Below, piece after piece: positions 8,411 to 17,278 of a stretch of 64,000 nt of DNA; the first letter of the stretch is position 1, and each line of letters starts with the position of its first letter. Both the position numbers and the translations under genes were made by a program. The notes under the pieces are model-generated. The model was not told the DNA's origin. It ran no database searches and worked only from the letters and a program-made list of their open reading frames with translations. The stretch covers positions 2,046,001 to 2,110,000 of the forward strand of contig NZ_JAWDIC010000001.1 in assembly GCF_032464895.1 (NCBI RefSeq), given 5' to 3'. Source of the stretch: Phycicoccus sp. M110.8 (GTDB taxonomy: Bacteria > Actinomycetota > Actinomycetes > Actinomycetales > Dermatophilaceae).

Positions 8411-8498
8411 GCGGAGGAGGCTACCCGAGGACCGGCCTCTGCCAGAAATCGCCCTCGAAGCCGCCTCGGCGACCCCGGTCCGGTGCCAGACTGCGTCC

Positions 8499-9323
8499 AT
8501 GACCGAGGGGGAGGTCGCGGGGAGCCGGGTCGTCGAGCACGCGCCCGACGCGGTCCCGAGGGCACTGGGGGTGAGCCGTCCCAACGGCCTGCGCGTCCTG
8601 GGCCTGGCCGTCCTGGCCCTGTGGGCGACCTGGGCGGTCCTCACGTGGCTGTCGTCACCCCGGTTCGTCACCGACGAGCAGCTCCACGCCGACCTGCAGG
8701 CGGGCCGCATCCAGACCTGGCGGCTGGCGACCGACCTGCACCCGGAACGGGACTGGCCGCCGGCCGGCGCCGGATCCTGGAGCTTCGGGACCCTGGCGCA
8801 GCGCGAGACCGACGGCCTCCCCGCCGAGTGGGACCGCCGGACGGTCGACGCGGTCGTCTACTGGGTCGACGGCGACGTCGCCCCAGTGCGCTTCGCCGGT
8901 GCACTGCCGGGGGGCGATCCGCTCACCCTGATGTCCGAGCTCCGGCAGGCCGGTGCTCCCCAGTCGGCCCCGGCCACCTTCCGCCCACCGGACCAGGACC
9001 GCGGTGCCCCGTGGGGCCTGGCTGCCTTCGCCCTCGGCCTGCTCGTCGTCGTCGGCAACACCACCCCCACCCGCGGCACCCGCTGGTTCTGGTTTTGGCT
9101 CCAGTGGGCCCCGCTGGGCCTCGGCACGGTGGCGTATGCCGTGGTCGAGCTGGCGCTGCCGGGCCGCCCCTGGCGAGTCCTGGGTGTGACGGGCGACGTG
9201 CGGCAACGCCGCCTGCGCGGCTGGGAGGCCTTCCTCGTGCTGGCCCTCCTCACCGTCGTGGTGGTGCTCGCCACGTCCGGCCTCCGGCACGCCGCCGGGC
9301 CGCTGGTCGTGCCGGGTCGCTGA
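8499..9323 (+). CDS. Hypothetical membrane protein
   Basis: A 274-residue protein of no family I recognise. Hydrophobic segments lie at about residues 27-48, 172-190, 205-225 and 245-263. A soluble stretch of about 115 residues between the first two contains WRLATDLHPERDW and AVVYWVDGDVAPV. The ATG at 8499 follows CAGACT (8487-8492) by 6 nt, consistent with a leaderless transcript; earlier in-frame starts would overlap the tRNA. It stands alone between tRNA-Ser and the SRP RNA. Confidence 0.65.
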   Translation: MTEGEVAGSRVVEHAPDAVPRALGVSRPNGLRVLGLAVLALWATWAVLTWLSSPRFVTDEQLHADLQAGRIQTWRLATDLHPERDWPPAGAGSWSFGTLAQRETDGLPAEWDRRTVDAVVYWVDGDVAPVRFAGALPGGDPLTLMSELRQAGAPQSAPATFRPPDQDRGAPWGLAAFALGLLVVVGNTTPTRGTRWFWFWLQWAPLGLGTVAYAVVELALPGRPWRVLGVTGDVRQRRLRGWEAFLVLALLTVVVVLATSGLRHAAGPLVVPGR

Positions 9324-9355
9324 GAGGGGATTCGTCGTCGCGCTGGCCCGCCCTC

Positions 9356-9361
9356 TACACT
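9356..9361 (+). promoter_or_regulatory. -10 box of SRP RNA gene
   Basis: TACACT lies about 6 nt before the predicted 5' end of the SRP RNA, matching the TANNNT consensus seen elsewhere in the window. Confidence 0.5.
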
Positions 9362-9366
9362 GACGA

Positions 9367-9458
9367 CCGGCACCCCGCGTGGTGGTACCTCCCCGAACTC
9401 CCCCAGGGCAGGAATGCAGCAAGGGTAGGAGAGCTCTTCCAGGTACGCGGGGTGTCCC
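9367..9458 (+). ncRNA. ffs: Signal recognition particle RNA, small bacterial type
   Basis: The stretch folds as one long hairpin. CACCCCGCGT (9371-9380) pairs with ACGCGGGGTG (9445-9454). The apical part has CCCAGGGCA-GGAA-TGCAGCAAGGG, with the GGAA tetraloop at 9411-9414 and the asymmetric internal loop (AGCAA) that binds Ffh. The ends are approximate. SRP RNA upstream of dnaX is a recurring actinobacterial arrangement. Confidence 0.9.
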
Positions 9459-9569
9459 TGTGTCCGCGTCCGGGTGGGCGCACCGTCCGGTGCTCCCCGG
9501 CACGCGCGTTGCGGAGCCCGCGGTCCCTCCCCCCCCGCCCGCACCTCCCGGCCCGCACGGCGCAGCTCG

Positions 9570-10982
9570 TCAGACGCGGTGGGCCTCGTCGAGCAGGCGG
9601 ACGCGGCGACGGCCGAAGAGCACCGCGGCATACGCACCCAGGAAGAGCAGCGGCACGGCGTTGCCGGCGCCCGCCCGGGTGAGCACGGCGGTGGCTCCCA
9701 CGCCCGTGACGAGGGCGAGCAGCAGCGGGCGCGAGTACCAGAAGGCCACGGCGAACACCGCGGACCCCGGCGAGAACAGGGTGACTGGCGGCAGCCCGCG
9801 GAACGCCGCCAGCAGCTGGCACCCGGCCAGCAGCGGCACCATCGCCAGCGGCCACCAGGCGGCCGTGGCACCCGCGTCGGAGGTGGCCGTGACGGCGCCG
9901 CCCGCGGCGAGGGCGACCACCGCGTACAGGGCCGACGGGGTGACGAGGTGCGCGAGCGCCTCGACCCGGGCCGGCAGTCCGAGCAGCGCGGGCGTGCCCG
10001 CGTTGTCGCCCTGGAGGCGCAGCCCCTCGCACCAGGCGCCGTACCCGAGGTAGCAGCCGAGCACCCCCGCGAAGGCGACGATGCTCGGCACCCCGGGAGC
10101 GGTCGCGTGCGCGAGGGCCCACGAGCCTGCCCCCGCGAGCACCAGCCCGGTCAACGCGACGCCGGGCGACCGGCGCAGGCCGAGCAGGTCGCGTGCGGCC
10201 ATGACGGCCACGGGTCCACGCCCTTTCAGGCGGGTCCGGCGCAGGCGGGTGCCGGGTGCCGCGACGTCCAGTCGCGCGGCGCGCAGGTCGCCGGCCAGCA
10301 CGGCGCCGCCCATCGTCACCGCCCGGGCGGACTGGGTCCGCAGCGCGACGTGGTGCAGGACTCGCAGCGACGTGCGCTCGCGCAGCACGGTCGACGGGCC
10401 GCGCGGTCCCGTCGGCCACGACCGCACCTGCCCCCACAGCCACGCCCCGGCCACGGCGAGCCCCACGAGGAGCCCGGCCACGCTGGTCGGGAGGAGGACC
10501 ATCGGCGACGCGACCGCGGCCACGAGCATGCCCGTGCCCGTGACAGCCCCCGCGAGGAGCCCGCCGAAGAGACAACCGAGCAGGCTGAGCCGCCACCAGC
10601 GGCGCAGCACCAGCGCCCGGTCGAGCGGGCTGGTCGCGACGTGGTCGAGGTAGGGCAGGTCGGGCACCACCGGTCCGCGCAGCGAGCCGAGCCGGTGGGC
10701 CAGCAGCACGAGCGCCACCACGGCACCGCCGACGACCAGGACGCCCTGGACCCCGGTGAGGTGGCGCGACAGCCACGCAGGGTCGACGAAGAGGAAGAAG
10801 GCGCGCGCGGCCGGGACGCCGTAGGTGAGCGAGGCGATGACGGCGACGTACGCGGCATACACGACGTTGCCGCTGCCCTCGGCGGGGCGCTCGCCGCGGA
10901 CCACGCCCCGCGCCTGCTCCAGCCGCTCGGCGTCGGTGCCCACGCGGTCCTCCGGCACGGCGCCGGTCACCGGCTCACCCAC
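9570..10982 (-). CDS. ABC transporter permease-like membrane protein
   Basis: About 470 residues with roughly ten hydrophobic segments in three groups, for example VVYAAYVAVIASLTYG, GVLVVGGAVVALVLL and VAGLLVGLAVAGAWLWG. No strong family motif is seen. It overlaps the end of the upstream ATPase gene by 8 nt and is inferred to be its membrane partner, giving an exporter of unknown substrate. The GTG at 10982 fits the overlap; a GTG at 11000 in the same frame is also possible. Confidence 0.7.
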   Translation of the reverse strand: MGEPVTGAVPEDRVGTDAERLEQARGVVRGERPAEGSGNVVYAAYVAVIASLTYGVPAARAFFLFVDPAWLSRHLTGVQGVLVVGGAVVALVLLAHRLGSLRGPVVPDLPYLDHVATSPLDRALVLRRWWRLSLLGCLFGGLLAGAVTGTGMLVAAVASPMVLLPTSVAGLLVGLAVAGAWLWGQVRSWPTGPRGPSTVLRERTSLRVLHHVALRTQSARAVTMGGAVLAGDLRAARLDVAAPGTRLRRTRLKGRGPVAVMAARDLLGLRRSPGVALTGLVLAGAGSWALAHATAPGVPSIVAFAGVLGCYLGYGAWCEGLRLQGDNAGTPALLGLPARVEALAHLVTPSALYAVVALAAGGAVTATSDAGATAAWWPLAMVPLLAGCQLLAAFRGLPPVTLFSPGSAVFAVAFWYSRPLLLALVTGVGATAVLTRAGAGNAVPLLFLGAYAAVLFGRRRVRLLDEAHRV

Positions 10983-11661
10983 CGGAGACGTCGACGACAC
11001 GGTCGGCGAGGGCCTCGGTCATGACGGGGTCGTGGCAGGCCACGACGAGGGCCGCGCCGGCGGCCTTGCGCTCGAGCAGGATCGTGGTGAGAAGCCCGCG
11101 CTTGTGGGTGTCGAGGCGCTGCTCGGGCTCGTCGAGCAGCAGCACGGACGCCGGCCGGAAGAGCACGAGCGCGAGGTGGAACAGCTGCTGCTGCCCCGAC
11201 GACAGCTCGCGCGGGAACCGCTCGGACAGGTGGTCGATCTCCAGGGTGGTCAGCAGCTCGTCCGCGCGCTCGTCGGCGGTGTCGATCCGGCCGCCCCAGG
11301 TGGAGTCCACGAGGACGAGGTGGTCGACGACCGTGAGGTCGCGGTATGCCGTGGGGGAGCCGAGCAGCGCTCCCACCCGCGCACGGGTGCCCGGGTCGCG
11401 CTCGTCGACCGGGGCGCCGTCGAGCAGGGCCGCGCCGGTCGAGGGCTCCAGCGAACCGGCCAGCACCCGCAGCAGCGTCGTCTTGCCGCTGCCGTTGGCG
11501 CCGCGCAGCACGACGCACTCGCCCGAGCGCACCGAGAGGCTGGTGGGGGCCAGCAGCACCGCGCCGTCGATGTCCTTGCCGACCTCGGTGGCCTCGAGCT
11601 GGACCGGGCCGGCAGGGCTCGACGGTGCCTCGCTCGCCACCCGGCTGCGTCGTCCGAACAT
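10975..11661 (-). CDS. ABC transporter ATP-binding protein
   Basis: A 228-residue single nucleotide-binding domain. Walker A is GANGSGKTT, the signature is LSSGQQQLF (Gln replaces the usual Gly-Gly-Gln pattern), Walker B is VLLLDEP, and the switch His is in VVACHDP. The ATG at 11661 has GGGAGG 4 nt upstream; a longer form would begin at 11682. It is coupled to the permease-like gene that follows. The export role is inferred from the ATPase-permease pairing. Confidence 0.85.
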   Translation of the reverse strand: MFGRRSRVASEAPSSPAGPVQLEATEVGKDIDGAVLLAPTSLSVRSGECVVLRGANGSGKTTLLRVLAGSLEPSTGAALLDGAPVDERDPGTRARVGALLGSPTAYRDLTVVDHLVLVDSTWGGRIDTADERADELLTTLEIDHLSERFPRELSSGQQQLFHLALVLFRPASVLLLDEPEQRLDTHKRGLLTTILLERKAAGAALVVACHDPVMTEALADRVVDVSGG

Positions 11662-11687
11662 GGGCCTCCCTCGTCGCGGCACAGTGT

Positions 11688-11766
11688 GTCACCGGTGCCT
11701 GCGGCCGGGTGCCGTGGGCGCCTGCGTCGGGGGTCACCCGTGCCGGCGACCGGGTGCCCGTGGGCG
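11688..11766. repeat. Imperfect 33-bp direct repeat before dnaX
   Basis: Copies at 11688-11720 and 11733-11766 share most bases (core CCGGGTGCC and GTGGGCG), offset by about 45 bp. The repeat fills most of the gap between the ABC ATPase and dnaX. Confidence 0.6.
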
Positions 11767-11801
11767 GAGGAGAGCGCCTGTGCCGTGTCAGGTCGGCCGA
11801 C

Positions 11802-11807
11802 TAGGGT
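11802..11807 (+). promoter_or_regulatory. -10 element for leaderless dnaX
   Basis: TAGGGT ends 7 nt before the dnaX GTG. No Shine-Dalgarno sequence lies between them. Confidence 0.5.
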
Positions 11808-11814
11808 TCCGGGG

Positions 11815-14262
11815 GTGAGCACCGCCCTGTACCGCCGCTACCGGCCCGAGACCTTCGCCGACGTCATCGGGCAGGAGCACGTCACCGAGCCGCTCATGCA
11901 GGCGCTGCGCACGGGCCGCGTCAACCATGCCTACCTGTTCTCCGGCCCCCGCGGCTGCGGCAAGACCACCAGTGCCCGCATCCTCGCCCGCTGCCTCAAC
12001 TGCGAGCAGGGGCCGACCCCCACCCCGTGCGGCACCTGCGACTCGTGCGTGGCCCTCGCCCGCGGCGGCTCCGGCAGCGTCGACGTCATCGAGATCGACG
12101 CCGCCAGCCACGGTGGTGTCGACGACGCGCGTGACCTGCGCGAGCGGGCGTCGTACGGCCCGGCCCAGAGCCGGTTCAAGATCTACATCATCGACGAGGC
12201 GCACATGGTGACGCCGCAGGGCTTCAACGCCCTGCTCAAGATCGTCGAGGAGCCGCCGGAGCACGTGAAGTTCGTCTTCGCGACGACCGAGCCGGAGAAG
12301 GTCATCGGCACGATCCGCTCCCGCACCCACCACTACCCGTTCCGGCTCGTGCCGCCCGGCCAGCTCACCGACTACATGGCGCGGATGTGCGAGCAGGAGG
12401 GCGTCGCCGTCGCGCCCGGGGTGCTGTCGTTCGTCACCCGCGCGGGTGGCGGGTCGGTCCGTGACTCGCTGTCGGTGCTCGACCAGCTCATCGCCGGGTC
12501 GGGCGAGGAGGGGCTCACCTACGAGGGTGCCGCGTCGCTCCTCGGGTTCACCGACAACGAGCTGCTCGACGCGATCGTCGACGCCTTTGCCGCCGGTGAC
12601 GCCGCGGGCGTGTTCCACCAGGTCGACCGGGTCATCGAGACCGGGCTCGACCCGCGCCGTTTCGTCGAGGACCTGCTCGAGCGGCTGCGCGACCTCATCG
12701 TCGTCGCCGCCGTGCCCGACGGTGCGTCGTCGGTGCTGCGCGGCCTGCCCGAGGACCAGCTCGAGCGGATGCGCCAGCAGGCGGCCGCCTTCGGCGGCGG
12801 TGCCCTGTCGCGCGCCGCCGACATCGTCAACGCCGGCCTCACCGAGATGACCGGCGCCACCGCGCCGCGCCTCCAGCTCGAGCTCATCTGCGCGCGCGTC
12901 CTCCTCCCCGCCGCCTCCGGCGAGAGCGGGTATGCCGCGCGCCTCGACCGGCTCGAGCGCCGCCTCGACGTCGAGGGCGTCCCCTCCGTCACGCGGTCGC
13001 CGGGCACGCCCATCGCCACCGTGCCGATGCCGGCGTCCGCCCCCGCGTCTCGTCCGGCCGCGCCGGAGTCTCCCTCGGCCGCGCCGGCGCCCGCCGCGTC
13101 TGCCGCCCCGGCGGCACCCGCGCCCGCGGCATCCGCGCCGGCAGCGGCTCCGTCGTCCCCGGCTGCTGCGGCGCCGGCATCGGACCCGGCCCAGGCAGCC
13201 CCGCCGGCGCCCTCACCTGCTGGCCACGCACCGGCGGCCGAGGCAGCTCCCACGCGGGCCCCGGGCGACGAACGCGGGCGGCCCGGCCCGGGCCAGGGCG
13301 GCCACGCGGCGACGGCCGAGCGCGCCGCCGGTGGCTCCGTGCCCGAGGCCCAGCGGTCCCAGCAGGCTCCTGCCGCGTCCCCGGGACGTTCCGCGTCGAC
13401 GCCGCCTGCCGCCCCGGAGCCGGCTCCCGGTCCGTCCCCGGCACACGGTGGGATCGACACGGCCGCGATCCGGCGGGCCTGGCCCGACATCCTCGGGTGG
13501 ATCTTCAAGCACAAGCGCACGACGTGGACCCTGCTGTCCGAGCACGCGACGGTCCACGACTACGACGGCTCCAAGGTGGTCCTCGCGATCTCCACCGTGG
13601 GCATCGCGCACACCTTCCGCAGCGGTCCGCACGCCGACCTCGTCCGGCAGGCGCTCATCGACGTCCTCGGCGTCGATGCCCGGGTCGAGGGCATCCCCGT
13701 GCCCGACGCGGCGGCGTCCGCCCCCAGTGGTGCCTCGCACCCGATCGTGACGCCGGGGCAGCCCGACGACGACGCAGACCCCGCCGGCGCCCCGGGCCCG
13801 ACCCGGCAGCAGGGCACGGGCCAGTCGGCTGCTCCCGGGCCCGCCAGCCGTCCGTCCGGCGGCGACGCGGGCTCGGCATACGAGCGCTCCGCCGACATGG
13901 GCCTTCCCGCGGCCCCGCCCCCGGAGAGCGGTGGCGGTGGCTGGGCCAGCGCAGCCTCGGCGCCCGACAGCGGTCCGTCGTGGGCGGCGCCCGAGCCGGG
14001 CACCGGCCCGTCGAGCGCGAGCCAGGCGTCGAGCTCCGCCCAGGCGGCGGCTCCGGCGCCGTCGGGCGGCCAGGCCGGCCAGTCCCTCCTCGCCCGGGCC
14101 CAGGCGGCGGTTGCTGCCGAGCAGCCCGTCGACGCCCCACGGCGTGTGGCCGACGACAGCGTCGTCAGCGCCGACGACGAGGACATCGAGGAGCTCGGCG
14201 ACGTGGGTCGCCCGGTGATCGAGCGCATCCTCGGCGGACGGGTCATCGACGAAGGTCGCTGA
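11815..14262 (+). CDS. dnaX: DNA polymerase III subunits gamma and tau
   Basis: An 815-residue clamp-loader ATPase. It begins MSTALYRRYRPETFADVIGQ, typical of DnaX. Walker A is GPRGCGKTT, the zinc module has CLNCEQG...CGTCDSC, and Walker B is YIIDEAHM. The AAA+ core ends near residue 400. A Pro/Ala-rich linker of about 130 residues leads to a tau-like domain (RRAWPDILGWIFKHKRTTW), then a second low-complexity stretch and a conserved acidic tail. Longer upstream frames are rejected because GTG 11815 follows a -10 box by 7 nt. Confidence 0.95.
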   Translation: MSTALYRRYRPETFADVIGQEHVTEPLMQALRTGRVNHAYLFSGPRGCGKTTSARILARCLNCEQGPTPTPCGTCDSCVALARGGSGSVDVIEIDAASHGGVDDARDLRERASYGPAQSRFKIYIIDEAHMVTPQGFNALLKIVEEPPEHVKFVFATTEPEKVIGTIRSRTHHYPFRLVPPGQLTDYMARMCEQEGVAVAPGVLSFVTRAGGGSVRDSLSVLDQLIAGSGEEGLTYEGAASLLGFTDNELLDAIVDAFAAGDAAGVFHQVDRVIETGLDPRRFVEDLLERLRDLIVVAAVPDGASSVLRGLPEDQLERMRQQAAAFGGGALSRAADIVNAGLTEMTGATAPRLQLELICARVLLPAASGESGYAARLDRLERRLDVEGVPSVTRSPGTPIATVPMPASAPASRPAAPESPSAAPAPAASAAPAAPAPAASAPAAAPSSPAAAAPASDPAQAAPPAPSPAGHAPAAEAAPTRAPGDERGRPGPGQGGHAATAERAAGGSVPEAQRSQQAPAASPGRSASTPPAAPEPAPGPSPAHGGIDTAAIRRAWPDILGWIFKHKRTTWTLLSEHATVHDYDGSKVVLAISTVGIAHTFRSGPHADLVRQALIDVLGVDARVEGIPVPDAAASAPSGASHPIVTPGQPDDDADPAGAPGPTRQQGTGQSAAPGPASRPSGGDAGSAYERSADMGLPAAPPPESGGGGWASAASAPDSGPSWAAPEPGTGPSSASQASSSAQAAAPAPSGGQAGQSLLARAQAAVAAEQPVDAPRRVADDSVVSADDEDIEELGDVGRPVIERILGGRVIDEGR

Positions 14263-14266
14263 TCCC

Positions 14267-14947
14267 ATGGGCGCGCGGCTCGACGAGGCGCTCGTGCGGG
14301 CCAGCCCCAGCGAGCGCGCCGCGCCCCTGCCGGGCGACGAGCTCGTGCCCGATGCCGTGGTCGTGATGGACCGCGCGTTCACGCTGCCCGCTCCACCCGC
14401 GGACGTGTGGCCGTGGTTCGTGCAGCTCGGCCGGCGGCGCGGCGGCTGGTACCTGCCCGGCTGGCTCGAGCGTGTCGTGCCGCCGAGGGGCAGGGCCCTG
14501 CGTCACCTCGAGCCGGGACTGCTCGGGCTCGCGGTCGGCGACGTCATCCCCGACTGGGGCGGCCGCGACGCCACGTTCACCGTGGCGCAGCTCGAGCCCG
14601 GCAGCCACCTCGTGCACTCGTCGCGTCGCGGCGCCATCCGGCTGTCCTGGTGCATCGCGCTGCGACCGGCCGGTGGGGTGCCCGAGGGCGGGACGCGGGT
14701 CCACCTCAGGCTCCGGCTCGGCGGCGTCCGGCGGCCGTGGGTCGGCGAGGTGGGCGGTGGGGCCCTCGACCTGCTCACCGTGGCCGGCCTGGCGGCGGGC
14801 CTGCGGGAGCGGCTCGTGGGCGGCAGCCGTTCGCCAGTGACCGGAGGCGGTTCCCCAGTGACCGGCGGCGGTTCCGCAGGCACCGGAGGCGGGTCGACCG
14901 GGACGGGCGGCGGGTCGACCGGGGGCGACGTCGGCGGGAGGGCTTAG
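14267..14947 (+). CDS. SRPBCC-like protein with Gly/Ser repeat tail
   Basis: A 226-residue protein. Residues 30-150 look like a START/SRPBCC ligand-binding fold: FTLPAPPADVWPWFVQLG near its start and IPDWGGRDATFTV, HLVHSSRRGAIRLSW in strands. The C-terminus has four seven-residue repeats of type SPVTGGG. It starts 4 nt after dnaX and ends 9 nt before recR, so it sits exactly where ybaB normally lies, but it has no YbaB features. Ligand and role are unknown. Confidence 0.7.
   Translation: MGARLDEALVRASPSERAAPLPGDELVPDAVVVMDRAFTLPAPPADVWPWFVQLGRRRGGWYLPGWLERVVPPRGRALRHLEPGLLGLAVGDVIPDWGGRDATFTVAQLEPGSHLVHSSRRGAIRLSWCIALRPAGGVPEGGTRVHLRLRLGGVRRPWVGEVGGGALDLLTVAGLAAGLRERLVGGSRSPVTGGGSPVTGGGSAGTGGGSTGTGGGSTGGDVGGRA
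14831..14914 (+). repeat. Four tandem 21-bp units inside coding sequence
   Basis: Units at 14831, 14852, 14873 and 14894 encode SPVTGGG, SPVTGGG, SAGTGGG and STGTGGG; a degenerate fifth follows. The first two are nearly identical in DNA. Confidence 0.85.
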
Positions 14948-14950
14948 GCT
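14945..14950 (+). promoter_or_regulatory. -10 element for leaderless recR
   Basis: TAGGCT overlaps the stop codon of the preceding gene and ends 6 nt before the recR GTG at 14957. Confidence 0.5.
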
Positions 14951-14956
14951 CGACGT

Positions 14957-15556
14957 GTGTACGAAGGCGTGGTCCAGGACCTCATCGACGAGCTCGGGCG
15001 GCTGCCCGGCGTGGGGCCCAAGAGCGCCCAGCGGATCGCGTTCCACCTGCTGCAGGCCGACGCGGTCGACGTCAAGCGGCTGGTCGACGCCCTGACGGAG
15101 GTCAAGGAGAAGGTGCGCTTCTGCGCCACCTGCGGGAACGTCGCCGAGGGCGAGCAGTGCCGCATCTGCGCCGACTCCCGGCGTGACGGCACCTCGATCT
15201 GCGTCGTGGAGGAGCCCAAGGACGTGGTGGCGATCGAGCGCACCCGCGAGTTCCGCGGCCGCTACCACGTGCTCGGCGGGGCGATCAGCCCCATCGAGGG
15301 CGTCGGCCCCGACGACCTGCGCATCCGCGAGCTCATGACCCGCCTCGCCTCCGGCGAGGTCACCGAGATCATCATCGCGACCGACCCCAACCTCGAGGGC
15401 GAGGCCACCGCCAGCTACCTGGCGCGGCTGATGCGGCCCATGGGGCTCAAGGTCACCCGCCTCGCCTCGGGCCTGCCCGTGGGTGGCGACCTGGAGTATG
15501 CCGACGAGGTCACCCTCGGCCGGGCGTTCGAGGGCAGGAGGCTGCTCGATGTCTGA
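14957..15556 (+). CDS. recR: Recombination mediator RecR
   Basis: A 199-residue protein of standard RecR length. The helix-hairpin-helix [17 protein letters not shown] is near the N-terminus. The zinc finger has CATCGN and CRIC (residues 55-72), and the Toprim domain begins ICVVEEPKD with [10 protein letters not shown]. RecR works with RecF and RecO to load RecA at gaps. The downstream DUF5063 gene overlaps its end by 8 nt. Confidence 0.96.
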   Translation: MYEGVVQDLIDELGRLPGVGPKSAQRIAFHLLQADAVDVKRLVDALTEVKEKVRFCATCGNVAEGEQCRICADSRRDGTSICVVEEPKDVVAIERTREFRGRYHVLGGAISPIEGVGPDDLRIRELMTRLASGEVTEIIIATDPNLEGEATASYLARLMRPMGLKVTRLASGLPVGGDLEYADEVTLGRAFEGRRLLDV

Positions 15557-16103
15557 CGACCTGCAGGTGCTCGCCGACGACTGCGCCGCCGAGGCCCGCA
15601 CCTTCCTCACGACGATGACCGAGGTCGCCTCCGGCAGCGAGCCGGCCGCCGCCCTGCCCATGACCCTGCTCGCGGTGTCGCAGGTCCTGCTCATGGGCTC
15701 GCGGCTCGGCGCCGTGCAGGACGTCGTCCCGGTGGAGCGCTTCGAGTCCGACCCGGGCCCGGACGTCGACGTCGACCCCCTGCGGACGGCGCTGGGCAAC
15801 CTGTTCGAGGGCATCGACGACTACGCCCACGTGGTCGACCCGCTGCTCGACGTCGACATAGCGCGCAGCTCGGTCTCCGACGACGTCGCCGAGATCGCCC
15901 TGGCCCTCTCCCACGGCCTGCGGCACTACGACGCGGGGCGACCGGTCGAGGCGCTGTGGTGGTGGCAGTTCAGCTACCTGTCGACCTGGGGTGACTCGGG
16001 TGCCCGCGCGCTGCGGGCGGTCCTGTGCCTGCTCGGGCACGTCCGGCTCGACGCCGACGACGACGCGGCCGCCGAGGCCGAGTTCGACGCGCTGCACCCC
16101 TGA
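15549..16103 (+). CDS. DUF5063 family protein
   Basis: A 184-residue, acidic, mostly helical protein that matches the DUF5063 proteins placed directly after recR in many Micrococcales. Recognisable stretches are [34 protein letters not shown] and [22 protein letters not shown]. It overlaps recR by 8 nt, so translational coupling is likely. The function is not known; a link to recombination is suggested only by position. Confidence 0.8.
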   Translation: MSDDLQVLADDCAAEARTFLTTMTEVASGSEPAAALPMTLLAVSQVLLMGSRLGAVQDVVPVERFESDPGPDVDVDPLRTALGNLFEGIDDYAHVVDPLLDVDIARSSVSDDVAEIALALSHGLRHYDAGRPVEALWWWQFSYLSTWGDSGARALRAVLCLLGHVRLDADDDAAAEAEFDALHP

Positions 16104-16132
16104 CCCGGCGGGCGGGTCGGCGCCTCGGGAGG

Positions 16133-17278
16133 TCAGGCGATCCGCGTCCCGTTGGGCAGCCGGCGCACCGGTGTGCGCAGACGGCGGGCGGCCACGGTCG
16201 TCGCCCCGGCCCCGAGCACGAGCAGGAAGCCCAGGCCGTACGGCCACACCGGCCCGGTCTCGAACGCCTTGTCGAACGGGTCCTGGTAGGCCTGAGCCGT
16301 CGCGTCCCCGGTCGCGAACCGGCACTCGTCGACCACGGCGTCGGGACCCTTGCGGGCCGTCCGCGCTCCGCCCGCGATCCAGCGCATGGGCGTGAACCCG
16401 CCGACGTACGCGTCGTCCGCACCGGCGTGGTTCGGCGCCCGGGACGGCGCCGCGTCCGCGACGACGACGAACGGGTTGAGCGGGAGCATCCACCAGATGC
16501 GCTCGGTGTGCGACACCGACTGGGTGCGGGTGTAGGTCACGCAGTCGGCGGCAGTGGGCTGGCCCGCCTGCTCGAGCTGCTTGAGCTGCTCGGGGGTCAG
16601 GTTGGGGTCCGACGGGTCGATCGCCGGGGGCTGGTGCGCCTCGTACCAGTTCGCGGGGATGCCGTGGACCCGCTGTGGCTCCTTGTCCGTCACCAGGAAG
16701 ACCGACAGGCCGAAACCGATGGCCGTCCCGAAGACCAGTGCCCCCATGGCGAGGTACGTGAGGACCGCGGACGCGACCGGCCGCGCGGTCAACGTCGAGA
16801 ACATGAGCCCCACGGCGCAGACCACCGCCAGGACGAGCACCAGGACCAGCAGCGAGAGGAGGATCCCGACGGCCGCCACCCCGCCGACGGCCCACGCCCA
16901 CACGAGGAAGGGCAGCGACGCGGCGAGGAAGGCCATCGCCACGAGCCAGGCGGCGAGCAGCTTGCCCACCACGAGGTCCCAGTGGGTGAGTAGGGTGGTC
17001 TGCAGCGTGGCCAGCACCCCGTGCTCGCGGTCGCCGTTGACCGAGGTCGCGGTGAGCGAGGGGACGATCAGCATCGCCAGGCCCAGGACGAAGAACACGA
17101 CGACGTCGTACATCGCCCGCCCCGACCGCAGGTCGGGGTCGCGCGTGGCGTAGTACGCCAGGAACGCCACGAGGGCGATGACGACGAACCAGATGCCGAG
17201 GACGACCGGCCACCGGGACGTCCGGGCGCGCTGGCGCAGCTCGAGGGCCGCGACCGTGCGGATGCCGTGCCAGCTCAT
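16133..17278 (-). CDS. ABC transporter permease (ABC-2 type)
   Basis: A 381-residue membrane protein with an N-terminal segment (VVLGIWFVVIALVAFLAYY), then four to five helices between residues 60 and 190. A long extracytoplasmic loop (about 200-330) and a last helix (GLGFLLVLGAGATTVAARRL) follow. The layout and TATSVNGDREHGVLATLQTT, a motif found in ABC-2 permeases, support the call. It overlaps the ATPase gene by ATGA, so the two form an exporter of unknown substrate. Confidence 0.82.
   Translation of the reverse strand: MSWHGIRTVAALELRQRARTSRWPVVLGIWFVVIALVAFLAYYATRDPDLRSGRAMYDVVVFFVLGLAMLIVPSLTATSVNGDREHGVLATLQTTLLTHWDLVVGKLLAAWLVAMAFLAASLPFLVWAWAVGGVAAVGILLSLLVLVLVLAVVCAVGLMFSTLTARPVASAVLTYLAMGALVFGTAIGFGLSVFLVTDKEPQRVHGIPANWYEAHQPPAIDPSDPNLTPEQLKQLEQAGQPTAADCVTYTRTQSVSHTERIWWMLPLNPFVVVADAAPSRAPNHAGADDAYVGGFTPMRWIAGGARTARKGPDAVVDECRFATGDATAQAYQDPFDKAFETGPVWPYGLGFLLVLGAGATTVAARRLRTPVRRLPNGTRIA

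Noticed and set aside
10825-11814. Upstream extension of dnaX by about 330 codons
   Set aside because: The extension runs antisense through the ABC ATPase gene; DnaX homologues start at MSTALYRRYRPE, and a -10 box precedes GTG 11815.
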